Of a stretch of DNA of 64,000 nt, positions 25,194 to 33,422 are shown in pieces (the stretch's first letter is position 1; every line of letters begins with the position of its first letter). The notes beneath the pieces are model-generated. The model did no database searches and was not told the DNA's origin. It was given only the letters and a program-made list of their open reading frames with translations. The DNA is from JACKIC01 sp964392305. GTDB taxonomy: Bacteria > Planctomycetota > UBA1135 > UBA2386. The stretch is taken from positions 81,725-145,724 of the forward strand of contig CAYMPV010000015.1 in NCBI GenBank assembly GCA_964392305.1, read 5' to 3'. The position numbers were made by a program, and so were the translations under genes.

Positions 25194-26738
25194 ATGTTGC
25201 CCACCACCGTCCCTCTTCTGGCCGCCGCGTTGTCCCTGTTCGTCGTGGCGGCCCGCGCCCAGGCGCTCGAGCTCGACGTGGTTGGTGGCTCGTCGCCCGG
25301 GGCGATGTCGATGGACATCTTCCCGGGCTACTACCCGCTCGAGTTCATGATGGTGGTGCCGTCGTTCCAGTCGGGGCCGACGCCGTTGTCGGTGTTCGAT
25401 CCGCAGGATCCGCGCAGCGTCGACATCGGCACCGATCTGCTGTCGAACGCGTGGCTGGGTGGTTGCGGTCTCGATCTGCACATGCGGCTCGGGCCGTTCC
25501 AACTCGGCGCGGCGCCGGCGCTGCAGGATCTGGCGATCTACTTCCAGGCGCTCACGCTGCTCGGCGGGCCGACGATCATCGATCGCATCAGCAACCCGGC
25601 GGCGTTCCGGCTCGGCAACGCCGGCGCGTTCCGACAGCGGTTCGCGTTCACCGTCGACGACCGCGCCTTCGGCGTGGTGCTGCCGCGTTCCGATCGGCGC
25701 TGGATGGTGGTCGGCGGCGGCCGCGGGCAGTTGCTCGCGCAGAACGCTCACGCGACCACCGACGTCTACGACCCGCTCAGTGACACGTTCTCGGCGGGGC
25801 CGCTGTTGACCACGCCGCGTTCGCTGCACACCGCGACGCAACTGAACGACGGGCGCTGGTTGATCACGGGCGGCGTCAACCAGACCAACGACCCGCAGGC
25901 GCTGTGTGAGATCTACGATCCGGTGCTGGACACGTTCTCGGCGTGCGCGCCGATGGGCACGCCGCGCATGGGGCACACCGCGTCGCTGTTGCCGAACGGC
26001 AAGGTGCTGATCACCGGCGGCCTGCAGGCGGTGAGCGTGACGCCGACGCAGCTGCAGGCGGTGCGCGACGCCGTCGACAGCACCGAGCTCTACGATCCGG
26101 TGCTGGACAGCTGGACGCCTGGCCCCAACCTGCGCACGCCGCGCGCCGCGCACGCGGCGATCACGCGGCCCGACGGCAAGGTGTTGCTGCTCGGCGGCAT
26201 CAGCTGGGACAGCGTGATCATCATCGGTTGGCTGCCGGCCGTGCGGGCCACCTGTGACCTCTACGATCCGGTTGCCAACACCATCGTCGCCGGTCCGTCG
26301 ATGGCGACGACGCGTTCGATGTCCGATCCGATCGATCTGGGCAACGGCCGCTGGTTGCTCGCCGGCGGCATCAGTTCGTTGACGTTGGCCAACCTCGGCA
26401 CGCCGACCGCCAACGCCGAGATCTACGACGCGGTGGCCAACACCTGGACGTCGGTCGGCGCGATGGCGACCGCGCGCGGCAACCACAAGGGCTTTGCGCT
26501 CGGCGGCGGCCGGTTCCTGCTGGCGGGCGGCGGCAACGGCACGATCCTGAGCCCGGTGGCCCTGTCGTCGTGTGAGGTGTTCATGGCCGCCACCAACACC
26601 TTCGCGCCCGGGCCGGCGTTGACCTCGGCGCGCGCTGGCGCGGCGGCGTTCCTGACGCCGCAGGGGCAGGTGCAGTTCTTCGGGGGCGCGACGACCGGCG
26701 GTTCGATCACGAACTCGACCGAGTGGTACTACTTCTGA
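25194..26738 (+). CDS. Secreted Kelch-repeat protein
   Basis: 514 aa. Signal peptide 1-22 (PLLAAALSLFVVAARAQ). After a 140-aa N-terminal beta domain, about six Kelch units of about 55 aa run to the C-terminus. Typical elements are Y-D-P-x-x-D-T-F, P-R-x-x-H-T-A, L-x-D/N-G-R/K-x-L-I-T-G-G and E-I/L-Y-D-P, forming a likely six-bladed propeller. No oxidase-type catalytic domain accompanies it. It ends W-Y-Y-F and lacks the C-terminal domain shared by the other secreted proteins. The following gene overlaps its last 16 bp. Confidence 0.87.
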   Translation: MLPTTVPLLAAALSLFVVAARAQALELDVVGGSSPGAMSMDIFPGYYPLEFMMVVPSFQSGPTPLSVFDPQDPRSVDIGTDLLSNAWLGGCGLDLHMRLGPFQLGAAPALQDLAIYFQALTLLGGPTIIDRISNPAAFRLGNAGAFRQRFAFTVDDRAFGVVLPRSDRRWMVVGGGRGQLLAQNAHATTDVYDPLSDTFSAGPLLTTPRSLHTATQLNDGRWLITGGVNQTNDPQALCEIYDPVLDTFSACAPMGTPRMGHTASLLPNGKVLITGGLQAVSVTPTQLQAVRDAVDSTELYDPVLDSWTPGPNLRTPRAAHAAITRPDGKVLLLGGISWDSVIIIGWLPAVRATCDLYDPVANTIVAGPSMATTRSMSDPIDLGNGRWLLAGGISSLTLANLGTPTANAEIYDAVANTWTSVGAMATARGNHKGFALGGGRFLLAGGGNGTILSPVALSSCEVFMAATNTFAPGPALTSARAGAAAFLTPQGQVQFFGGATTGGSITNSTEWYYF

Positions 26739-27487
26739 ACCGCGACCACCCGTTCCTGGTGCAGCTCGGCGCCCGCGTGCGCGCGTTGCGCAAGCAGCGC
26801 GGCTGGAGCCGGCGCGACCTCGCCGCGCGCACCGACATCAGCGAACGTTTCCTCGCCGACGTCGAAGCGGGCAGCGCCAATCCATCGGTGCTGCGCCTCT
26901 TGACGCTCGCGGCGGCGTTCGAGCTCGAGCTGCAGGCGCTGCTCACGCAGCCCGTGCCCGACACGTCGCTGCACGTCGCGTTGCTCGGCTTGCGCGGCGC
27001 CGGCAAGAGCACTGTCGGGCCGCTGCTCGCGGCGCGCATGGGCTGCGCGTTCGTCGAACTCGACGGGCGTATCGAGGCGACCACCGGACTGCAGATCGGT
27101 GAGATCTTCCAGATGCACGGCGAGGCCTACTACCGGGCAACCGAACGTTCGGTGCTCGCGCACGAACTCGCGGGGCCGCCGGCGGTGCTCGCCGTGGGCG
27201 GTGGCCTGGTCACCGATCCCCACAGCTTCTCGCTGCTGCGCTCGCGCGCGCGCACCGTGTGGTTGCGTGCCGAACCCGAGGAACACTGGCAGCGCGTGCT
27301 GGCGCAGGGCGACACCCGGCCGATGGCCGACAACGACCGCGCGTTCGTCGATCTGCGCCGCATCCTCGACGATCGTGAGCCGCTCTACCGGCTCGCCGAC
27401 GTCGTCGTCGACACGTCGCAGCGCGGCATCGACGAGGTCGTCGAGTTGGTCGAGCGCGCGCTGGCCGCAGCCGGCGACCTGGCGTGA
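26723..27487 (+). CDS. XRE-type HTH domain fused to a shikimate-kinase-like domain (BzdR/BoxR type)
   Basis: 254 aa from GTG 26723, overlapping the Kelch gene by 16 bp; CTG 26735 or GTG 26758 are alternatives. Residues 14-72 form an XRE helix-turn-helix (V-R-A-L-R-K-Q-R-G-W-S-R-R-D-L-A, then E-R-F-L-A-D-V-E-A-G). Residues 84-250 form a shikimate-kinase fold: P-loop G-L-R-G-A-G-K-S-T (89-97), E-L-D-G-R (112-116) with the substrate Asp, Y-Y-R-x-x-E-R around 136-142 and A-V-G-G-G-L (157-162). The same fusion is known in BzdR/BoxR, which sense benzoyl-CoA and repress aromatic-degradation genes. No aromatic-degradation genes are adjacent, so the ligand here is unknown. Confidence 0.85.
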   Translation: MVLLLNRDHPFLVQLGARVRALRKQRGWSRRDLAARTDISERFLADVEAGSANPSVLRLLTLAAAFELELQALLTQPVPDTSLHVALLGLRGAGKSTVGPLLAARMGCAFVELDGRIEATTGLQIGEIFQMHGEAYYRATERSVLAHELAGPPAVLAVGGGLVTDPHSFSLLRSRARTVWLRAEPEEHWQRVLAQGDTRPMADNDRAFVDLRRILDDREPLYRLADVVVDTSQRGIDEVVELVERALAAAGDLA

Positions 27488-27491
27488 GCGT

Positions 27492-27881
27492 TCACAGCTC
27501 GGGTGGCAGCTGGTCGGGCACGGCCGCGTCGTTGCGTACCAGCACGAGGATCGCGCCGTAGGGCACGACCAGGAACGGTTCGTCCTCGAAGGTGATCTCG
27601 ATCGCCGCCTTGCGGAAGAACAGCGCAGTGTCGCCGACGCGGACCTGCATCGGCAGGAAACGCGGCGTGCGGTAGCCGTCCTTCCACGGCTCCTGCTCGT
27701 CGTGCGGCGGCGGCAGCGGTGTGCCGGGGCCCATCGCCACCACCGTGCCGGCGCGAACCTCTTCCTTCTCGACCACGCCGGGCGGCAGGAACAGGCCCAC
27801 CTTGGTCATGGTCTCGGTCTTGGTTGGTTCGACCAGCACGCGGTCGCCGACCACGAGCAGTTGTTTCTTGCCGCGCTTCAT
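27492..27881 (-). CDS. GroES-like (Cpn10-fold) protein
   Basis: 129 aa from ATG 27881. L-V-V-G-D-R-V-L-V-E-P at the N-terminus, a glycine/proline-rich mobile-loop region (G-L-F-L-P-P-G-V), G-T-V-V-A-M-G-P-G and V-G-D-T-A-L-F-F follow the Cpn10 strand order. An acidic/proline insertion (residues 62-80) and a 30-aa longer C-terminus distinguish it from canonical 97-aa GroES. No groEL is adjacent, so it may be an accessory co-chaperonin. It converges with the fusion gene (4-bp gap) and diverges from the photolyase. Confidence 0.8.
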   Translation of the reverse strand: MKRGKKQLLVVGDRVLVEPTKTETMTKVGLFLPPGVVEKEEVRAGTVVAMGPGTPLPPPHDEQEPWKDGYRTPRFLPMQVRVGDTALFFRKAAIEITFEDEPFLVVPYGAILVLVRNDAAVPDQLPPEL

Positions 27882-27954
27882 GGGGGATCGCGGCAGAGTA
27901 GGACATGGTCCGGGCTTTCGCATCCCGGTTGCCTGTTGCCGCGAACCTCCGACC

Positions 27955-29424
<1,470 letters not shown>

Positions 29425-29518
29425 GGCGACGCGTTCGGCGTCCCCGCAGTTCGGCCCGGTTGTAGTCGTGGGCGATCCGCGGTCACCTGCGGTCGGCGCG
29501 TTGCGCCACGGAGACCCC

Positions 29519-30793
29519 ATGAAACGGCACCCGCGTAAGGTCGGCGCAAGGAACATGCATCCCGAGTCCTTGATGATGAGCCACGGCTACGACCCGCAGC
29601 TCTCCGAGGGCGCGATCAAGTCGCCGATCTTCATGACGTCGACGTTCGTGTTCAAGACGGCCGAGGAGGGCAAGAGCTTCTTCGAGGTCGCCTACGGGCT
29701 GCGCGAGAAGCGGCCGCGCGAGAAGCTGGGGCTGATCTACAGCCGGCTCAACAACCCGGACATCGAGATCCTCGAGGACCGATTGAAGTTGTGGGACGGC
29801 GCCGAGGCCTGCGCCGTATTCCAGAGCGGCATGGCGGCGATCGCGACGACGATGCTGGCGCTGCTGCGGCCTGGCGACATCGTGCTGCACAGCGTGCCCG
29901 TCTACGGCGGCACCGACTATCTGCTCTACCACATCCTGCCGCAGTGGGGCGTGCGGGCGGTGGGCTTCCGGGCCAGCGACGGCACCGCCGGTCTGGAGCG
30001 CGCGTTCGCAGAACTGGGCGAGGATGCCGCCAAGGTCGCGGTGACCCACGTCGAGACGCCGGCGAACCCGACGAACGGCCTGGTCGACATCGCGGCGGCC
30101 GCGCGGCTCGCGCGCCGACATTCGCGCGGTGATCGACCCGTGCGGGTCGTCGTCGACAACACCTTCCTCGGCCCGCTGTGGCAGCACCCCTTGGCCCACG
30201 GCGCCGACGTCGTGATCTATTCGGCGACCAAGTTCATCGGCGGCCACAGCGACGTGATCGCCGGTGCGGTGCTCGGCAGCAATGCGGTGCTCGAACCGAT
30301 CCGCACGCACCGCACGATCCTGGGCACGATGTGCGGACCGTGGACGGCCTGGTTGCTGATGCGCAGCCTCGAGACCCTCAAGCTGCGCATGACCAGCGCG
30401 ATGAAGAACGCGCGTTACGTCGCGGACTTCCTGGCCGATCACCCCAAGGTGCGCAAGGTCCACTATCTCGGTCATCTGCGCGCGGGTGATCCGCAGTACG
30501 ACATCTATCAGCGACAGTGCCTGGGGCCTGGCTCGATGATCTCGTTCGAGGTCGTCGGCGGTGAAGCCGAGGCGTTCGCCATGCTCAACGCGTTGCAGTT
30601 GGTCAAACTCGCGGTCAGCCTCGGCGGCACCGAGTCGCTCGCCGAGCACCCGGCGACCATGACGCATTCGGACATCGCGGTCGAGGACCAGCTCGCGATG
30701 GGCATCACGCCGGCGATGGTGCGACTGTCGGTCGGGGTCGAGCATCCCGAGGACACCATCGCGGACCTCGAGCAGGCGCTCGCGGCGATGTGA
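29519..30793 (+). CDS. Cys/Met metabolism PLP-dependent enzyme (cystathionine gamma-lyase / methionine gamma-lyase family)
   Basis: 424 aa from ATG 29519. Trans-sulfuration fold with Y-S-R-L-N-N-P, Q-S-G-M-A-A-I, V-Y-G-G-T-D-Y, E-T-P-A-N-P-T, V-V-D-N-T-F (Asp213 for the PLP pyridine N) and the Schiff-base K238 in S-A-T-K-F-I-G-G-H-S-D. L-G-G-T-E-S-L-A-E-H-P and S-V-G-V-E-H-P-E-D complete the signature. Family members act as gamma-synthase, gamma-lyase or O-acetylhomoserine sulfhydrylase; the sequence alone does not decide. A 20-aa insertion near residues 55-75 (charged, R-E-K-R-P-R-E-K) is unusual. The preceding ATG with A-rich context gives a clear start. Confidence 0.92.
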   Translation: MKRHPRKVGARNMHPESLMMSHGYDPQLSEGAIKSPIFMTSTFVFKTAEEGKSFFEVAYGLREKRPREKLGLIYSRLNNPDIEILEDRLKLWDGAEACAVFQSGMAAIATTMLALLRPGDIVLHSVPVYGGTDYLLYHILPQWGVRAVGFRASDGTAGLERAFAELGEDAAKVAVTHVETPANPTNGLVDIAAAARLARRHSRGDRPVRVVVDNTFLGPLWQHPLAHGADVVIYSATKFIGGHSDVIAGAVLGSNAVLEPIRTHRTILGTMCGPWTAWLLMRSLETLKLRMTSAMKNARYVADFLADHPKVRKVHYLGHLRAGDPQYDIYQRQCLGPGSMISFEVVGGEAEAFAMLNALQLVKLAVSLGGTESLAEHPATMTHSDIAVEDQLAMGITPAMVRLSVGVEHPEDTIADLEQALAAM

Positions 30794-30861
30794 GGTGGGG
30801 TGGAACGGCGCGGCGCGGGAGCAGAGGTGCAACCGCGTGCGGTGGTGGGGATGATGCGCTG

Positions 30862-31821
30862 ATGCGCTGCCCGCTCGTCCTGTTCTCGTGCTTCGTGTTG
30901 GCCGGGTGTGGCGCGGCGCCAGAGGGGCGCGAGCAGCCTTTGCCAGGCCACCGGGTGCTGCTGCAGGGTGAGGGGCGTCTGGTGATCCTCGATCGGCAGG
31001 GGCAGGTCGAATGGGAGATGCCGTGGGGCGGCATCCACGATGTGCAACGCCTCGCCGACGGCCATCTGCTCGTGCAGCAGGGCGGCAGCAAACTCGTCGA
31101 GATCGATCCGCAGCGGCGTGAAGTGGTGTGGAGCTACGACGCGGCGACCGCCAACGGCAACGCCGGTGAGCGAGTCGAGGTGCATTCGTTCCAGCCGCTG
31201 CCCGATGGTCATGTCCTGATCGCCGAGAGCGGGCCCGGTCGGCTGATCGAGATCGACCGCCAGGGGCGGCTGCTGCGTGAGGTCAAGATGCACGTGTTGC
31301 GTCCCGACGCGCACCGCGATACGCGGCTGGTGCGGCGGCTGGCGAACGGCAACGTGCTCGTCTGCCACGAAGGGGACGGCTGCGTTCGCGAATACGACTG
31401 GGGCAGCGGCGAGGTCGTGTGGCAGTTCGAAGTGCCGCTGTTCGGCCAGGAACCCAGGGGCGGGCACGGTCCCGAAGCGTTCGGCAACGCGGTGTTCGGG
31501 GCGCTGCGGCTGCCGACGGGCAACACCCTGGTCGCGACCGGCAACGGCCACAGCGTGCTCGAAGTCGACCCGCAGGGGCAGATCGTCTGGACGCTGCGGC
31601 AGCGCGACCTTCCCGGCATCGTGCTGGCGTGGGTCACGACGCTCGAGGTGCTGGCGAACGGCAACTACGTGATCGGCAACTGCCACGCGGGGCCGGGGCA
31701 GCCGGTGCTGATCGAGATCGAACCGCGCAGCAAGCGGGTGGTGTGGCAGCTCGACGCGTTCGAGCGCTTCGGCAACTCGGTGTCGAACTCGATGCTGCTG
31801 GACGAGGTGACGCTGCGGTGA
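30862..31821 (+). CDS. Beta-propeller lipoprotein (PQQ/arylsulfotransferase-like repeats)
   Basis: 319 aa. The N-terminus has a lipobox L-A-G-C (Cys16) for lipid anchoring. Repeats L-x-D-G-H-L-L-V, L-P-D-G-H-V-L-I-A, L-A-N-G-N-V-L-V, L-P-T-G-N-T-L-V and L-A-N-G-N-Y-V-I recur about every 45-50 aa, each followed by I-E-I/V-D-x-Q-G-x-x-x-W-x. This is a six-bladed propeller of the PQQ/arylsulfotransferase type. No catalytic residues of sulfotransferase are identified. It is adjacent to the tRNA gene. Confidence 0.85.
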   Translation: MRCPLVLFSCFVLAGCGAAPEGREQPLPGHRVLLQGEGRLVILDRQGQVEWEMPWGGIHDVQRLADGHLLVQQGGSKLVEIDPQRREVVWSYDAATANGNAGERVEVHSFQPLPDGHVLIAESGPGRLIEIDRQGRLLREVKMHVLRPDAHRDTRLVRRLANGNVLVCHEGDGCVREYDWGSGEVVWQFEVPLFGQEPRGGHGPEAFGNAVFGALRLPTGNTLVATGNGHSVLEVDPQGQIVWTLRQRDLPGIVLAWVTTLEVLANGNYVIGNCHAGPGQPVLIEIEPRSKRVVWQLDAFERFGNSVSNSMLLDEVTLR

Positions 31822-31930
31822 GGGTGCGGTGAGGGTGTGTGGGAGGGGCGGCGGGTTGTGGTTTGTACCCGGTTCGGTACGCAACACGGCTGGAGCGGGT
31901 CGGATCAGTTGGCTACGCTCCGCGGCGCGT

Positions 31931-32007
31931 GCGCCCGTAGCTCAGTTGGATAGAGCATCGCTTTCCTAAAGCGGGGGTCGCAGGTTCGATTCCTGCCGGG
32001 CGTACCA
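31931..32007 (+). tRNA. tRNA-Arg (anticodon CCU)
   Basis: Complete cloverleaf: acceptor GCGCCCG / CGGGCGT (G1-U72 wobble), D stem GCTC/GAGC, anticodon stem with loop TTCCTAA (CCT at the expected three positions), T stem GCAGG/CCTGC around TTCGATT, discriminator A and an encoded CCA tail (32005-32007). It reads AGG codons. No tRNA-Sec is present in the window. Confidence 0.97.
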
Positions 32008-32061
32008 GTGTTTGTCGGCCCCCCGGGTCAACGTGGCTCCACGGGTTGCGCCGTACACGAA

Positions 32062-32085
32062 ACCGCCCCGCGGGTGCGGGGCGGT
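32062..32085 (-). terminator. Intrinsic terminator for the DUF3332 gene
   Basis: A perfect 10-bp G+C stem (32062-32071 with 32076-32085) with a 4-nt loop is followed on the minus strand by GTTTC. It lies 39 bp beyond the stop of the leftward DUF3332 gene and also separates it from the tRNA gene. Confidence 0.7.
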
Positions 32086-32123
32086 CATCGCGAGGTTTGC
32101 GCCGTCACGAGGACGGCCAACGC

Positions 32124-32411
32124 TCACTGACCCTGAGGGATGCTGTTCTGGTTGGTGAACGCCTCGGGCTTGCTGATCGGGTTCTCGCCGCCCCAGAACT
32201 CGATCGAGTTGAAGATCAGGGCGTCGCCGATCGAGGCGACTGCATACACCGGGATGATGTAGAGCCCGATGTAGACCAGTTCGTTCAGGAACTTCGAGTC
32301 GGAGACCCGTGAGTTCCACGAAGCGACCGAGTTGAAAGCGTTGTAGGGACCGACGCACGAGGTCGTGCCGAGGGCGGCGACCATCGCGATGGCAGTGAGC
32401 GTCTTCTTCAT
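32124..32411 (-). CDS. DUF3332-type small lipoprotein
   Basis: 95 aa from ATG 32411. Signal peptide MKKTLTAIAMVAALGTTSC with lipobox-like T-T-S-C at Cys19. The remainder has A-F-N-S-V-A-S-W-N, F-L-N-E-L-V-Y-I-G-L-Y-I-I-P-V-Y and I-F-N-S-I-E-F-W-G-G-E-N-P, which is the DUF3332 pattern. Function of that family is unknown. An upstream in-frame ATG at 32480 would remove the signal peptide from the N-terminus, so 32411 is chosen; GAGAAAC precedes it. Confidence 0.85.
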   Translation of the reverse strand: MKKTLTAIAMVAALGTTSCVGPYNAFNSVASWNSRVSDSKFLNELVYIGLYIIPVYAVASIGDALIFNSIEFWGGENPISKPEAFTNQNSIPQGQ

Positions 32412-32516
32412 GTTCGTTTCTCTTGGCACCAGGAATGTGGTGGAAGCGCCCATGAGAACGACATCTCGGGCTCGAAACAAGCGCGAAGATGCGGCCGGTG
32501 GGGTGTGGAAACCTGT

Positions 32517-33122
32517 TCAGGTGGCCAGCTTGTCGCCGCGCAGCACGAAGGCGGGTGGGAAGTTGCGGGTCACGAGGCGGCCGATCGAGAAGGTGTCGAA
32601 GGTCTCGGCCATGAGTCGCCGCAACCGACGCGCGCTCTCGAGGGGATAGGACTGCAGGTAGCTGAAGGTGCGGAACGAGCCCCCCGGTGTCAGCACCTCG
32701 TAGGCCTGGCGCACGATGTGCTCCATGGTCGGCAGCAGGATCAGCGGCAGGCCGGAGACGATCACCTTGGGATCGGGCAGACGGTGCTCGGCGAGCAGGC
32801 GCTGCACGTCCTCGACCTGGGCGGTGGCGAAGGTCAGTTCGGGCCAGCGTTGCTGCAGGATCGCGCAGAAACCGGGTTCCCGTTCGATCCCCAGATACCG
32901 CAGCTCCGGTTCTCGCTGCAGGCGGTCGCGGATCGAGCGGGTCAATGACCCGGTGCCGGCGCCGTATTCGACGATCACGTCGTCGCCGCGCAGGTCGAGG
33001 TCGACGAGCATCGCGTCGCCGAGGTGTCGGGTGCTCGGGCAGAGCGCGCCGACTTCGCGCGGATTGCTGAGGAAACGGCGGAAGAAGAACATGCCGCGGG
33101 CGCTGGCGGTGGTCGCTGTCAT
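32517..33122 (-). CDS. SAM-dependent methyltransferase, PmtA-like (phospholipid N-methyltransferase type)
   Basis: 201 aa from ATG 33122. The N-terminal F-F-F-R-R-F-L-S-N-P-R-E-V-G-A-L-C-P-S-T-R is characteristic of the PmtA/phosphatidylethanolamine N-methyltransferase group. The SAM motif I is V-E-Y-G-A-G-T-G-S-L-T (about 49-59), followed by L-G-I-E-R-E-P and the V-S-G-L-P motif IV region. PmtA makes phosphatidylcholine from phosphatidylethanolamine; rRNA adenine methyltransferases share this fold, but the N-terminus favours PmtA. A phosphatidylserine decarboxylase gene, which would supply the substrate, lies about 6 kb away. It is divergent from the PHP-glycosyltransferase gene; the 300-bp gap between them shows no clear feature except a GC-rich palindromic stretch. 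Confidence 0.75.
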   Translation of the reverse strand: MTATTASARGMFFFRRFLSNPREVGALCPSTRHLGDAMLVDLDLRGDDVIVEYGAGTGSLTRSIRDRLQREPELRYLGIEREPGFCAILQQRWPELTFATAQVEDVQRLLAEHRLPDPKVIVSGLPLILLPTMEHIVRQAYEVLTPGGSFRTFSYLQSYPLESARRLRRLMAETFDTFSIGRLVTRNFPPAFVLRGDKLAT

Positions 33123-33422
33123 CGGCTCCTCGAGGTGGTCTGGGCGGCGACGCGGCGCCGCCGACGACGGGGCGAGCGTATGGTCTTTCGCGGCGGTCAC
33201 CATCGCGTCGGCACGCATCCGTGGCTGCGCGACGTTTCTTGTTGCGCTGCTGTCCGACCCTGAATCCCGGCCCGGTTCCATCTTCGCCGTGAACAGACGG
33301 CGCGCCCCCGTGCTTGTTCGCCGAGCTGCGGTTGCTCGGCCCGAGCGCGCGTCGACGGCGCGATCGCGCCGCACTCCTCAGACGCCCCGGTGTCTTCGCA
33401 AACCGGCAAGGAATCCGTACCG

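Noticed and set aside
33123..33422. A gene in the 300-bp gap before the PHP-glycosyltransferase
   Set aside because: Short frames only, no start with ribosome-binding site and no recognisable product; only a GC-rich palindromic stretch is seen.
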